From Nibribacter koreensis (GTDB lineage Bacteria; Bacteroidota; Bacteroidia; Cytophagales; Hymenobacteraceae), in contig NZ_BAABGX010000003.1 of NCBI RefSeq assembly GCF_039541795.1, positions 1 to 64,000 of the forward strand: a stretch of DNA of 64,000 nt. Direction: 5' to 3'. The number at the start of each line of letters is the position of its first letter. Within the stretch, counting starts at the first letter, position 1. The translations under genes were made by a program, and so were the position numbers. Shown piece by piece: positions 17,054 through 27,126 of the stretch. Below the pieces are notes generated by a model that saw only the letters and a list, made by a program, of their open reading frames with translations, did not search any database and had not been told where the DNA came from.

Positions 17054-18319
17054 TTACAAAGCCTTGAAGAACGCCTGTATCAAGCCTATCACTTCCTTGA
17101 ACTTGGTCAGGGGCAAGGTGCCGGCGGTATCTTTGGGGTGATGGTATTCTGTAGTGGTACCGCCTAATGTATAGAAGAAGAAAGAAGGAACGCCTTTCTC
17201 AGAGAAGAAATAATGGTCTGAGTTAGACGCCTTGCCGCGCACTTTCAAAGTAGGCAGAAACTGGTGCTGTTTGTTGAGTTGCTGGAGCAGGCTGAACTGC
17301 TTGGTAAAGACACTGCCGTTCACCACCATCATGCCTTCTTCGCCGGTGCTCATCAGGTCCAGGTTCAAGAGCATTTTGATGTTGGCTAGCGGGAACAGCG
17401 GATGCTCAGTATAATACTCAGAGCCTACCAGACCGGCTTCTTCGGCGGCGAAGGCTATGAAGGCAATAGAGTACCCGGGACGATTCTGAGGCTGGGCGTA
17501 ATAGCGGGCCAATTCTAAGAGCATGGCGGTGCCGCTGGCGTTGTCATGCGCCCCCGGGAAGAGTACCTCTTTGCCGATGCGGCCTACGTGGTCATAATGC
17601 GCCGTCACTACCAGAAAAGAATCTGGCTTGCTGGTGCCGGGCAGATACCCAATCACATTCTGGCTACGGTAGTTTTTCTCCAAGCGCGCGTCCACGGCAA
17701 ACTCTACTTTGTTGGCTTTGGCAGGCATTGAGCTTTCTAATACTTCTAGCACTGGCATTGGGTATTGGAAACTGCGCACCGTGCCCATCACCTTGGTGCC
17801 GGGTTGTAAGACAATGACCGCCGCAGCTTTCTGCAAATTCTTCTTGAACGGCTCGGGCAGGTTCATCAGATCCTGGAAGTGTCGCTGCCGCACCACCAAT
17901 ACCTGTTTGCGTAGGTTCTGGGTCAGGAAAGTCTGGGCTTCGTCTGGGTCTTGTAACAACAAGGTGTCAATGGGGTAGACAAAGCCAGAACCTTTGCCAG
18001 GGGCAGAGGCGGCGTACGCCAGAAAGTCTACACCCGGGGTCAATACCTTGCCATCAATCTTCAGGCTTAACTGATTGTCCAGGATGTTGACGGGCAGGGT
18101 GAAATGTTGCAAATAAGAACCGGCAAAAGACTTGAGGCCAATGCTGGCGTATTGTTGCTGTAGATAACTGGCGGCCAGACTGTCTCCTTTAAACGCGTAG
18201 CCTCTGCCGTGCATTTCCGGCGAAGCCAGTTGCGCAATGGTCTTCCGCACGCGCTGCATGTCCTGGGCAAAAGCGGGTAAGGCACTGAAAGCTAGAAGAA
18301 AGAAGATAAGCCGTTTCAT
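17054..18319 (-). CDS. M28 family zinc aminopeptidase, exported
   Basis: 421 residues with a signal peptide (RLIFFLLAFSALPAFAQ) and an N-terminal region leading into an M28 peptidase domain. Zinc ligands are visible as H-x-D (VVTAHYDHVG), Asp in PGAHDNASGTAMLLE, the Glu pair in AFAAEEAGLVGSEYY, and Asp in LNLDLMSTGEEG; a C-terminal His is in EYHHPKDTAGTL. It should release N-terminal amino acids in the periplasm or outside. I chose ATG 18319 because the longer frame runs back through a repeat and vanZ and would bury the signal peptide. vanZ lies 50 bp upstream with a repeat in the gap. Confidence 0.9.
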   Translation of the reverse strand: MKRLIFFLLAFSALPAFAQDMQRVRKTIAQLASPEMHGRGYAFKGDSLAASYLQQQYASIGLKSFAGSYLQHFTLPVNILDNQLSLKIDGKVLTPGVDFLAYAASAPGKGSGFVYPIDTLLLQDPDEAQTFLTQNLRKQVLVVRQRHFQDLMNLPEPFKKNLQKAAAVIVLQPGTKVMGTVRSFQYPMPVLEVLESSMPAKANKVEFAVDARLEKNYRSQNVIGYLPGTSKPDSFLVVTAHYDHVGRIGKEVLFPGAHDNASGTAMLLELARYYAQPQNRPGYSIAFIAFAAEEAGLVGSEYYTEHPLFPLANIKMLLNLDLMSTGEEGMMVVNGSVFTKQFSLLQQLNKQHQFLPTLKVRGKASNSDHYFFSEKGVPSFFFYTLGGTTTEYHHPKDTAGTLPLTKFKEVIGLIQAFFKAL

Positions 18320-18340
18320 GGCTACAAGATACGCAATTTC

Positions 18341-18378
18341 CGTTTTCGGCCTGTTTTCCGGAAAATAGCCTAAAAACG
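18341..18378. repeat. 38-bp palindromic repeat copy 8, overlaps end of vanZ
   Basis: An imperfect copy (TCGGCCTG left, TAGCCTAA right). On the minus strand its end reads CGT TTT TAG and supplies the last Arg-Phe and stop of the VanZ-family gene. Confidence 0.92.
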
Positions 18379-18753
18379 ACGGCTCAGCCCCCAGAAGGCT
18401 AAGCCAAACACGCCGCCCACGGCATTGCTGATAGCGTCTACGGGACTGGTCACCCGGCCAAACGGCATGGCGCCCTGCAAGAACTCGGTGCCCACGCCAA
18501 AGCTGACGACGGCTAAGAAGGCAAGAAAAATAGTAAGAGAAGAGAGAGTCACCGATGGGTCTTTGTGCAAAGCCCAAAGCAAAAGAAACAGCTGGGTGCC
18601 GAAGATGATGGCATGGACCAGCGAGTCAAAGGTGAGAAAGTCCCACTCAGGAGCGGGCGGAAGCGCGTTGGCGGGCAGAAGCGTCCCAATTAGGATCACC
18701 ACTGCCCACCCCAGCGCAGGTGCATAATAGCGTGTACGCACCCAGTTTTGCAA
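18370..18753 (-). CDS. VanZ family membrane protein
   Basis: A 127-residue integral membrane protein with about four hydrophobic segments. The VanZ-like pattern is visible: DSLVHAIIFGTQLFLLLW, then FGVGTEFLQGAMPFGRVTSPVDAISNAVGGVFG, where the Glu and Asp residues are family-conserved. Function of these small VanZ homologues is unknown outside teicoplanin resistance. The start is a TTG placed directly after the gcvH stop (TAATTG), implying translational coupling. The final Arg-Phe and stop come from repeat copy 8. A gcvH neighbour is common for this family in the phylum, as I recall. Confidence 0.82.
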   Translation of the reverse strand: MQNWVRTRYYAPALGWAVVILIGTLLPANALPPAPEWDFLTFDSLVHAIIFGTQLFLLLWALHKDPSVTLSSLTIFLAFLAVVSFGVGTEFLQGAMPFGRVTSPVDAISNAVGGVFGLAFWGLSRRF

Positions 18754-19134
18754 TTAAGCTCCTACCAGTTCTTTGTACGCCTCGGCAGAAAGAAGCTCTT
18801 CTACTTCAGAAGCATTGTCAATGGACATCTTGATCATCCAGCCATCGCCGTAGGCATCTGAGTTCACCAGTTCTGGGTTGCCGTCAAGCTTGTCGTTGAT
18901 TTCCATTACCTGGCCGCTCAAGGGGCTGAACAAGTCAGAAACAGTTTTCACCGCCTCAACGGTACCAAATACTTCGTCTTTGGCTACGTTTTTGTCTAGC
19001 GTGTCAATGTCTACATATACAATGTCACCCAGCTCACGCTGCGCGAAATCTGTGATGCCTACGTAGGCTACATCGCCTTCAATTCTTACCCACTCGTGGT
19101 CTTTGGTGTATTTTAGCTCTGCTGGAAAGTTCAT
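18754..19134 (-). CDS. gcvH: Glycine cleavage system H protein
   Basis: 126 residues. GcvH carries the lipoyl arm that shuttles the aminomethyl group between the P, T and L proteins of glycine cleavage. The fold signature is complete: KYTKDHEWVRIEGDVAYVGITDFA, then GDIVYVD, and the lipoylation site Lys in FGTVEAVKTVSDLFSPLSG. The start is ATG 19134; a longer frame adds 31 unrelated residues. A promoter with both boxes lies at 19158-19189, inside the end of sprA, so gcvH-vanZ may be transcribed separately as well as with sprA. Confidence 0.95.
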   Translation of the reverse strand: MNFPAELKYTKDHEWVRIEGDVAYVGITDFAQRELGDIVYVDIDTLDKNVAKDEVFGTVEAVKTVSDLFSPLSGQVMEINDKLDGNPELVNSDAYGDGWMIKMSIDNASEVEELLSAEAYKELVGA

Positions 19135-19157
19135 GTGGTATGTGATTAAGTTTGCTT

Positions 19158-19189
19158 CAAAAATACATTCTTTTTTGGCTTGGAGGCAA
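19158..19189 (-). promoter_or_regulatory. Promoter for gcvH-vanZ (TTG-N21-TATTTTTG)
   Basis: On the minus strand TTG at 19189-19187, 21 nt, then TATTTTTG at 19165-19158. This fits the Bacteroidota -33/-7 pattern and lies 24 nt from the gcvH ATG. It overlaps the last codons region of sprA. Confidence 0.5.
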
Positions 19190-19192
19190 TGC

Positions 19193-22100
19193 TTAGTCAG
19201 ATAAACTAAATCTAAGCTGAATACCACCCTCGGTCATGGTGTTTCTGAACGAGTTAGCCACTTTAGGGTCATTGATGTTCTTGGTGAAGTAGAACTGCAG
19301 GTTCAGGCGTTGGCTTACCACGTAGTCAATGGTTGGGCGTAACTGCACCTGCAAGCCACCGCTGGTCACCAGGTTGTTCTGGTATTCTTCGCCGTTAGAA
19401 TCTACGCCAATGGTGCGTTGAATGGTCACGTTATCCCTGATGGTCAAGTCCAGGCGCATGGTCAATTCATTCTCCAAAGTTCTGCGCTGGCCGCCAATCC
19501 TGAACGGCACTCTAAAGTTGGTAGTGCTATACCCGATGCCCACTACGTAGTCCTTCACGCCGTTCTCGGTTACCTGCGCGTTGGTCATGTTCAAAAGCAA
19601 GGCGCGCTCGGTGCGGTATTCCATTCTACCCGTCAACTGGCCTTTTGTCCTGAAGTTAATACCAATCAAGGGCGCCATTGTTTCCGTGATGGACACCTGG
19701 TTGATGATGTGATACGGAATCACCTCGCCTAAGTCATTGACTCTGTCTGGGAAACCGGCCGGCTCAAACTGGTAGTCCAGCGATGAGCTGAAGTTGGCCA
19801 GCGTAAAGTTAGACTGGTACGAGTGGCTTAACGTGAACGAGCTGAAGTACTTCTGGAAGAACGGCACCTGTGACAGACCATTGTACTCCAGACGCCAGTT
19901 GGGCAACGGAATAGCATCAAACGGATCGCTAGGCTCAGCCTCATAGCCATCAATGCTCTTGCCTTGGTAGGCATGCACAAAAGATTGAATCAAGACATCT
20001 TGTGAGTTCAAGCCATACACCCCATTCGGGCTGACTGCATTGAGGCGGCTGGCCACGGTGGCGCGGTTTCTGATGAAGTTCTCAAATGCCGCAGAACGGT
20101 TGCCAGAATTAGATTCAAATAAGGTCTGCACCGCAATGAAGGACACGCGGTAAGAGCCCGTGGTGAACGGGTTCTGGCGCTGTACTACCTTGGCGGAGTC
20201 TCTTCTGTAGTACACCTCGTCAATCTCAGACTTGTTCATGGCCCCGTCCAGCGTGATGATGAAGTTACGGAATGGTTCTATGGTAGCCCGGGCGGTGATG
20301 TTGGTAGAAGACAGAGAGCTTAATGGCGTGTTCAGGTATTGGCTACTATCCGTGTACCAATTCTCACGGTCGGCGCGGTTATAGAGTTCATCTAGATTGT
20401 ATTGCTTGCCCAAGACAAAGCCCAAGCCAGGTGCGCCAAAGCCATCCGCCAACCCGAAATTTCGGGCTGTCGGCAAGAAGCCCGGTAGCAAGGTACCCTC
20501 GGTCCTCGCGTAGGTCACGTTGATGGACCTGGCAGACATTAAAGTGCGCAGGATGCCGTTTAAGACTTTGCTATCTCGTTTCTGGGTAGTGTCTGCGGCC
20601 GCAGCGGTGCCCGGTCTGCCCACGGTTTTAGTATTGGTGGCGCGCAAGCCTGGTTGCGGGGTGGCTTCGTTTACCTTCTTCAAGATCTTTACCTTGTTGT
20701 AGAGACGCACCAAATCAATCTTACCCGTTAAGCTGGTCTGGGTGTTGTTTTCAATGGTGTTGCCCAGTTGCAGGGTGTCATTGTTGCGCAAAGCGGTAGA
20801 AGACGAGGTCCAGGTATACCCAGCCTCATACCGGGCATCCCCGCTAATCCAATCTGTAAGCGGGAACTTGTCCAAGGGCAACCGGTAGGTCATGGCCACC
20901 ACCTGGTTGAAGTTGGTATTACGGCCAAAGCGTCTCAGGTTATGCCAAATGACTTTGTTCTTGTAGCGCAGAGAGTCAATCTCATTGTTCACGCGTCCGT
21001 CTGGCTCATCAATCACCGAGCGGTTGGTGGCCGTGTAATCCAGGCTTAGGCTACGGGTCAAATCCCACTTTACGTCATAGATACGGTTGAAGAAGAACGT
21101 TTTCTGGTACGTAGGCAGAATGCCGGCCGTGTCTGGCAAGGCATACGGACTGCTACGGCCCTGTAAGAACGTCTCATTGTAGCTCCTGTCCAGGTCGGCG
21201 CGCACGGCAATTCTGCTTGGCAACAAAGTCACGTTAAACTCCTTTAACCAGCGCAGGTACGGTGACTCAAAGGCAGCTATTTTAGCCAATGGCGTGTAGC
21301 TCTTCGGTGAGGCCGTGTAATTGTAAGCTACGCCCCCGCGGTGGCTCTTGGAGAAATTGCGGTCCGTGATGATGTCGGTGTGCAGAATCTCGCTGTAGGC
21401 ATAGGAGAAGGAAAGGTTCTCAACATCGTAGAGACGTGATTTGGCCTCTGGGTTGGTCTTCTCCTTGCGTACGTTCAACAGGTTAATGCTCTTGGTAGTT
21501 GTCTGACTGACGACCTCCTTGCGGTAGGCGTCTCGTTCCTCGCCTTCGCCAAACTTGTCCAGGGACGTGTCTAGCGGGGTATCTCTGTCTAGTGGGTCAT
21601 AGCGTGGTTCTGCCACCGTGGTACCATACTGCACAGACAGAGGCACTACTAGACCAGTACCGGCTGGTAAGAGCTTCTCTGCGGCAATGTTGGCGTTGAT
21701 GTCAAACTGGCCGGTGTTCTCTCTGGAGCGCATGGCGGCTCTTTCCTGAATGCCGCCAAAGCCTACGGTGGTATAAGAACCCGTGGCGGTGATGTTGGCG
21801 AAGTCAGCGAGTTTCACGTTGGCTCTGGCGGTAGCCGCCCAACCGGCTTTGCGGTCAAAGTCAGACACGCGCAGCTCATTCAACCATAGACATACCGAAT
21901 GCGACGCTCTGTCTGCGGTAGTAGGGTTCTGCAAGCCAATCATCAAACTCTGCACGTCTGAGAAGTCTGGGTTTCCTACCACCGTAATGGTCTTGCCGTT
22001 CACCGTGAGGCTGTAAGGCTTGGTGAGGTCAAATCCGGCGCGGTTTCGTTCAGATTTCACGCGCACAAACTCATCAAAGGCTACGTCAATGAAGTTGGCC

Positions 22101-25100
22101 TCGTTCCAGATAATGTTAGGGTCTTGGGTGCCTTCTGGCGTTATCTGCAACGGTATGGCGTACTCATAGTAGTTCTGGGTAAAGTCAGAGCCAATGCGCA
22201 GGAAGGCTACCATCTCACCGTCTCTGGTGCCGGTGGAACTTTGCGCGTGCACGTACATTTTCAGGCGTTTGTAAATGAGCATGTCTTGTGACACGTTCTT
22301 GTACACCGCCTTGCTGAAGTTGTCTCTCAGGTTCTCCACGCACAGTTGCAGGGACTGCTCGTTCTGGCGGCGGTTGTTAGCAGAAGAATAATCGCGTTGG
22401 CGTTCCACTCCCGGAGGTACTACATACGGGATGGTGCCTGCGTCTACCTCGCCGTTTTCTTCAATGTTGACGGTAGAGACCGTGAAGTTGTCTGCATCTG
22501 TCCCACAGTCTAAGCAAGGTGCCCCGTTGGTGAGTACCGAATTGTACGTTCTCCATTGGTTGGCCACAAACTGCATCTGCACAAAACGCAACACAACCGG
22601 CTGCTCAAACTGCGTCATGTACATACGCATGAACCGAATGGACTTGAACCCCTGAATGCCACCCACAGAGCCCGTAGGCTTGCGCACCGGAATCCTGAAC
22701 TGGTACCAGCTTACGTTGGTGTTGTTGATTACCGTGTCTACTTTGTCTACAATGTAGTTCTGGCCCACGTTCATGGTAGAGGGACGCAGGTTCAGTTTGT
22801 ACTCATAGTACTGCTCCAGGTCACTGATGACGTTGTCCCGGTTCAGGTCTTCCTTGTCTGGGAACGCGTAAGAAGACAAGTTGCTGTTGACCGGCGAGTT
22901 GCCCTCCATGCCGTTGAAGTTCTTGTAGCGCCCCAAGATGCCAATGTTTCGGTCATCATACGTCGCATCCAGGTGGTGCTTGAAATCATCTCCAGAAGGG
23001 TCAGTTAAGGTAGAATAGATGCCCTGGAAGAAGGCGCGTTCATCTGCGTTGTTTAAACCGTCTAACCCTATGTCCTGGAATTGTCTGGAGCTTGGGTTGT
23101 TGTCAAAGGCGTCTGTCAGGAACTGGTTACGGGTCACGCGGCCCCAGATGGTAGGGTCTGTGGTGGGTTGTGACGGATCTGTGGGCAGGCCGTTCTCAAA
23201 CTGGTAGCGTTGGTCTTTGAGAATGTCTTCAGAGACGTTACCCAGGTTAAAAATCAGTTCGCCGCCAGTGCTGTTGTTGGTATTATTGCCTTCGCCGTCA
23301 TTTATTCTACCACGGTCCCCGCTAATGAACGGATCCAGCATCCAGAACTCCAGGTACTCAATATTGGCGTTGTCAAAGTTGTTGTCAAAGGAAATCTCAC
23401 GGCTAATGCCGGCCCAGTTTTGGCGTGGGTCACCCGGCAGGCGGTTGTTGCCTAGCAAGCCCGGGTTGTAGTTGTACTGCCCGCGTTCTGCTGGGTAATA
23501 GGCCAGGTCAAAAGTATACTCAAAGGTATTGCTGGCTTCGGGGTCACGGTTAGGGAACAACTCTCTACGCTGCACACCCCGGGTGTAATGGTTCTCTAGT
23601 TCCTCCTTGGTGATGTTGGACGGTCGTAGGTCATTAGGTGTATAGTAAATCTGGTCAATGGTATACCAGGCAATCTTGGCGCGTTTGAAGGCAGTCTCCA
23701 GGCCAGACGTTCCATTGGCAATAGGAGCCGGGGTAGCCGCCAGGCGCCAGATGTTGGTATTAAAGCCACCCAAGGAATAAGGCGTCTCTGCGTTCTCAAA
23801 GTCATCAATGTAAGAAACGCCGTCCTCGCCTTCAAACTCAGTGGTGTTAGGCACCAAGCGCGCGAACTCAGCTCCCAACGTCACGGTGGAGGGAGCTTTG
23901 GTAGTCAGGAAGGGGAGCTTATCAGTGAGGTTGGTCAGGAAGCGGGAATCACGGCGGTAATTGATGTCCATGCCGTAGATGGTGTTGTTGGTTGGCTCAT
24001 CGCCAATGCTCACGCGGTTAATAAACGGCTGTTCGCCCTGGTGCATCACCGTCGCCCCAATGATTAGGTCATTGTCTACGCGGTAGTCAAATCGGGCACC
24101 CAATAGGGTTCTGGGTTGCACGTTTAGAATGTCTGCCTTCTCATACGTCACCCGCAGGTTGTTGGCATTGTTGAGGTAGCTGGGGTTCAGGATCTTTACG
24201 CGGCCTAAGTCATAGAACACCTGGTAATCCTGGCCTTCTACAAGACGTGTGCCACCAGAATAGACTGCCACAGATCCCTCGGCAATTCTAATGCCTGGCA
24301 ACGTAATCTCATCTGTGCTGGAGGCTTGGTAGCGGCCGCGTAGAAAAAACTTGTTCTTCGCCGAAAACTGCTGCGCATCTGTCTGAATGGAGTCATACAA
24401 AGCTTGGAAGACGTATTTTTCGGTGAGAGGGTCTTGGGGGCCGGTGCCTAGTTTATTCTGTAAATAAGAACCAAATGGTTCCACCTCTGGGAAGTAGATA
24501 CGGCCGTTCTCAGGGTCAATGGTGATGCCCGGCATGAAGTCAAAGTTACCATCGGCGGGCTTGTCATTATTAGTATTGACGTTGTCCAGGTTGAACACGC
24601 GCACCAGGGGAACGCCTTTAATGCGGGACTCGTCCTGCAAGCTGTTCAAATCGGCGCCAGTCTCATCATCTTTGTAGATAATGTTGAGTTGGAAGTTCTG
24701 GCGTTCTATCTGATTGGCGTTGAGTGCGTACACGTTCTTCATCATCAGGTCCCAGGTAGGAAACTGCAAACTAGGATTGGTAGCGCGCAGCATCTTCAGG
24801 AAGATGACCTGGTCTTCGGTGACGTTCTGATAGTCATCCTGCAATTCACCCACTTTATAGGTGCGGCCGTTCAAGGTGTACTCAAACGCCACGCCCAATA
24901 CCTGCTCTGGCAACAGCGCCGAGTTCAACGAGATGTAGCCCAGCTGTGGGTTGAACTTGTACTCACGTTGATCTAGGCGGCGGGCGCGCACGTGCTCATA
25001 GTCCACGGTCTTCTGAAGACCCTGGGCGTCTAAGGCGCTTTCTACCTGGTTGTTGTTGCGTTGGCCTTTTACCGCGTTGAAGAGACTGTTTTGATTATTG

Positions 25101-26353
25101 CCGGCGGCGGCCCCGGTAGGCTGGTTGGTGTCAAACCGGTCCCTGAACGGGTCAGCCTCTCCAATGTCCATGAGGGCTACAATGTTCCGGAGGTTCTCTG
25201 TAGTACGGTTGTCATTGGTGATGTACACCTCCAGACGGCGGATTACAATACCGGAGTTAACCAGCGGCAGGTTTCTCAATGACTGGTCATACTTACCTCT
25301 AAAGAATTGCGCCAGGAAGAAGTGACGGTCCGCATCGTATTCGTCTGCCCTAATCTCAAAGTTGCGGTTCTGGGCGCCGTTCTGGATGTTCACCTGGTCA
25401 ATGCTCCCGCGTTGGTTGGCGGCAATGGCAGTGACTGACAAGCGTCCTAACTGCAACTGCGTCTTTAAACCGAACAAGTTCTGCCCTCCGGTAATCAATG
25501 AGCTGTTGAGCGGCATGCTTACGTTACCGGCCTCAATCTTTCTAATGATTTCTTCTGGATAGCCGGTGTATTCCAGTTTTAAGTTGTTCTCAAAATCAAA
25601 GTTAGCCTTGGTGTCCCAGTTGGCCGTGATGCGCAGTTTCTCACCAATGCGGCCGTCAATGTTGAGGGCAATACTCTGGTCAAACTCAAAATCCCCCACG
25701 CTCTGCTGGCGCAACGGAATGGCCGGGTTCTCATTCTTGTTGAACAGCGCCCCAAATTTTAACGTGGCCAGACCATTGGGCCGGATGTCTACGAAGCTTC
25801 CGCCAAACAGACGGTCAAAGGTGCGGCCCCCAATGTCAATGCGCGGCACCAGACGGCGGCTGGGCGCGGCCGGGTTCTGCTCATCCAGGGTGGCAGACTT
25901 GGTGCGCCAGTAGTTTCTAATGGATTCGCGTTGCTGGTACCGTGAATATTCCTCAAAGGTCATGGTACTAGGCGTGCGGTACTCCAGGTCTCCCAACTGT
26001 TCCCGTATCTGGTAACGCTTGAGGCTGTCATCTGGCACCACTTCTATCTTTAAGTTAGAAGGCGGCGGCAGGATGAGGGGAGTAGTGGAAAAGGTATTGG
26101 AAAAAGGGTCTCCGGCGCGGTCCTTGAACTGGAGCTTGGGACGGCGCGAAGGGATGTATTTTATTTGTGTAGTGTCTTGCGGCTGTTGTTTTTCTACTTG
26201 TTCTGCGAGGGTGGTGGTAATGGTCTGTAGGCGGCTTTTCCAGTCGCGTAGAGACGTGTTTTGATGAGGCTCGGCTTGAGACAGCCACGCTGTCAAAGAC
26301 ACCAATCCTACGGCAGAGGCAAGAATGAAAGGCTTTCTTCTTCTAGTAAACAC
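19193..26353 (-). CDS. sprA: T9SS outer membrane translocon SprA (Sov)
   Basis: A 2386-residue protein of the SprA/Sov family, the giant 36-strand outer-membrane barrel that forms the type IX secretion pore. Size matches the family (about 2300-2500). An N-terminal hydrophobic export segment (ILASAVGLVSLTAWLS) precedes a proline-rich periplasmic start. Recognisable blocks include IDIGGRTFDRLFGGSFVDIRP, the early barrel strands LRITANWDTKANFDFENNLKLEYTG (written here only in part: ITANWDTKANFDFEN), and the C-terminal strand region GGLQVQLRPTIDYVV ending GIQLRFSLSD. It lies 18 bp after ruvA and is followed by gcvH. The ruvA-sprA-gcvH order is conserved in many Bacteroidota, as I recall. It works with PorV and PorU encoded 17 kb away. 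Confidence 0.95.
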   Translation of the reverse strand: MFTRRRKPFILASAVGLVSLTAWLSQAEPHQNTSLRDWKSRLQTITTTLAEQVEKQQPQDTTQIKYIPSRRPKLQFKDRAGDPFSNTFSTTPLILPPPSNLKIEVVPDDSLKRYQIREQLGDLEYRTPSTMTFEEYSRYQQRESIRNYWRTKSATLDEQNPAAPSRRLVPRIDIGGRTFDRLFGGSFVDIRPNGLATLKFGALFNKNENPAIPLRQQSVGDFEFDQSIALNIDGRIGEKLRITANWDTKANFDFENNLKLEYTGYPEEIIRKIEAGNVSMPLNSSLITGGQNLFGLKTQLQLGRLSVTAIAANQRGSIDQVNIQNGAQNRNFEIRADEYDADRHFFLAQFFRGKYDQSLRNLPLVNSGIVIRRLEVYITNDNRTTENLRNIVALMDIGEADPFRDRFDTNQPTGAAAGNNQNSLFNAVKGQRNNNQVESALDAQGLQKTVDYEHVRARRLDQREYKFNPQLGYISLNSALLPEQVLGVAFEYTLNGRTYKVGELQDDYQNVTEDQVIFLKMLRATNPSLQFPTWDLMMKNVYALNANQIERQNFQLNIIYKDDETGADLNSLQDESRIKGVPLVRVFNLDNVNTNNDKPADGNFDFMPGITIDPENGRIYFPEVEPFGSYLQNKLGTGPQDPLTEKYVFQALYDSIQTDAQQFSAKNKFFLRGRYQASSTDEITLPGIRIAEGSVAVYSGGTRLVEGQDYQVFYDLGRVKILNPSYLNNANNLRVTYEKADILNVQPRTLLGARFDYRVDNDLIIGATVMHQGEQPFINRVSIGDEPTNNTIYGMDINYRRDSRFLTNLTDKLPFLTTKAPSTVTLGAEFARLVPNTTEFEGEDGVSYIDDFENAETPYSLGGFNTNIWRLAATPAPIANGTSGLETAFKRAKIAWYTIDQIYYTPNDLRPSNITKEELENHYTRGVQRRELFPNRDPEASNTFEYTFDLAYYPAERGQYNYNPGLLGNNRLPGDPRQNWAGISREISFDNNFDNANIEYLEFWMLDPFISGDRGRINDGEGNNTNNSTGGELIFNLGNVSEDILKDQRYQFENGLPTDPSQPTTDPTIWGRVTRNQFLTDAFDNNPSSRQFQDIGLDGLNNADERAFFQGIYSTLTDPSGDDFKHHLDATYDDRNIGILGRYKNFNGMEGNSPVNSNLSSYAFPDKEDLNRDNVISDLEQYYEYKLNLRPSTMNVGQNYIVDKVDTVINNTNVSWYQFRIPVRKPTGSVGGIQGFKSIRFMRMYMTQFEQPVVLRFVQMQFVANQWRTYNSVLTNGAPCLDCGTDADNFTVSTVNIEENGEVDAGTIPYVVPPGVERQRDYSSANNRRQNEQSLQLCVENLRDNFSKAVYKNVSQDMLIYKRLKMYVHAQSSTGTRDGEMVAFLRIGSDFTQNYYEYAIPLQITPEGTQDPNIIWNEANFIDVAFDEFVRVKSERNRAGFDLTKPYSLTVNGKTITVVGNPDFSDVQSLMIGLQNPTTADRASHSVCLWLNELRVSDFDRKAGWAATARANVKLADFANITATGSYTTVGFGGIQERAAMRSRENTGQFDINANIAAEKLLPAGTGLVVPLSVQYGTTVAEPRYDPLDRDTPLDTSLDKFGEGEERDAYRKEVVSQTTTKSINLLNVRKEKTNPEAKSRLYDVENLSFSYAYSEILHTDIITDRNFSKSHRGGVAYNYTASPKSYTPLAKIAAFESPYLRWLKEFNVTLLPSRIAVRADLDRSYNETFLQGRSSPYALPDTAGILPTYQKTFFFNRIYDVKWDLTRSLSLDYTATNRSVIDEPDGRVNNEIDSLRYKNKVIWHNLRRFGRNTNFNQVVAMTYRLPLDKFPLTDWISGDARYEAGYTWTSSSTALRNNDTLQLGNTIENNTQTSLTGKIDLVRLYNKVKILKKVNEATPQPGLRATNTKTVGRPGTAAAADTTQKRDSKVLNGILRTLMSARSINVTYARTEGTLLPGFLPTARNFGLADGFGAPGLGFVLGKQYNLDELYNRADRENWYTDSSQYLNTPLSSLSSTNITARATIEPFRNFIITLDGAMNKSEIDEVYYRRDSAKVVQRQNPFTTGSYRVSFIAVQTLFESNSGNRSAAFENFIRNRATVASRLNAVSPNGVYGLNSQDVLIQSFVHAYQGKSIDGYEAEPSDPFDAIPLPNWRLEYNGLSQVPFFQKYFSSFTLSHSYQSNFTLANFSSSLDYQFEPAGFPDRVNDLGEVIPYHIINQVSITETMAPLIGINFRTKGQLTGRMEYRTERALLLNMTNAQVTENGVKDYVVGIGYSTTNFRVPFRIGGQRRTLENELTMRLDLTIRDNVTIQRTIGVDSNGEEYQNNLVTSGGLQVQLRPTIDYVVSQRLNLQFYFTKNINDPKVANSFRNTMTEGGIQLRFSLSD

Positions 26354-26371
26354 AAATGCAAATAAGGTGGC

Positions 26372-26962
26372 CTATGATGATTTGAGGGCAAGCTTGATCA
26401 TGTCTTCCACGGTTAGCCCAGCGCCTTCGCGTTTTATAATATTGTCTAAGGTTTTCTCTGCCATGTTCTTGGCGAAGCCCAGCGTAACCAAAGCAGATAA
26501 CGCCTCCTCTCTTGACGTATTGTGTGCCTCAAAGGAGACATGCAGCCCCTCGGCGCCCAAGCCTTTTCTAAACTTGTCACGCAGTTCCAGAATGATGCGC
26601 TGGGCCGTCTTGGCACCAATGCCTTTCACCTTCTGGATGGTGCGCACATCCTCGCGCACGATGGCCTGTTGTAACTCGGGCACCGTCAAATAAGAAAGAA
26701 TCATGAGGCCTGTATTAGGCCCTACTCCTGAAATGGAGATCAAGTGCAAAAAGGCGTTCTTCTCCGCAGAATCAGAGAAGCCATAGAGCGTATGTGAATC
26801 CTCTTTGATGGCCAGGTGCGTGAACAAGCGGCAGCGCTCGCCTTCTGGCAGGGAGCCATACGTGTTCAAGGAAATGCGCAACTCATAGCCCACTCCGCCC
26901 ACGTCAATGATGACGTATGTGGGATCTTTGTGGGCAAGACGGCCGTCTATATAAGCGATCAT
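26372..26962 (-). CDS. ruvA: Holliday junction branch migration protein RuvA
   Basis: 196 residues. RuvA binds four-way junctions and loads the RuvB motor during recombinational repair. Domain I begins MIAYIDGRLAHKDPTYVIIDVGGVGYE; domain II has the helix-hairpin-helix pair (LISISGVGPNTGLMIL and IQKVKGIGAKTAQRIILEL); the C-terminal three-helix domain contacts RuvB (EEALSALVTLGFAKNMAEK). Length is normal. It heads the sprA unit; a palindromic repeat separates it from maeB upstream. Confidence 0.96.
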   Translation of the reverse strand: MIAYIDGRLAHKDPTYVIIDVGGVGYELRISLNTYGSLPEGERCRLFTHLAIKEDSHTLYGFSDSAEKNAFLHLISISGVGPNTGLMILSYLTVPELQQAIVREDVRTIQKVKGIGAKTAQRIILELRDKFRKGLGAEGLHVSFEAHNTSREEALSALVTLGFAKNMAEKTLDNIIKREGAGLTVEDMIKLALKSS

Positions 26963-27020
26963 ATGGCTGAGGTTGACAGGTAAAGGGTCAGGATTTGGTG
27001 TTGCTTTTAATAAACATCTG

Positions 27021-27058
27021 CGTTTTTGGCCTGTTTTCTAGAAAACAGGCCAAAAACG
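27021..27058. repeat. 38-bp palindromic repeat copy 9 (perfect, archetypal)
   Basis: A perfect palindrome, CGTTTTTGGCCTGTTTTCT followed by its mirror, with 5 further paired bases on each side (27016-27063). It lies between maeB (ends 27127) and ruvA (starts 26962). Confidence 0.97.
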
Positions 27059-27126
27059 CAGATAAAAAAATGCTGTTTAGCGCAGAAAATGGCCTCTGCT
27101 AACTAACGCAGTACGTTTGGTACAAT

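Noticed and set aside
17054..18577. Longer version of the M28 peptidase starting at 18577
   Set aside because: It would run through vanZ and repeat copy 8 and bury the signal peptide; ATG 18319 fits much better.
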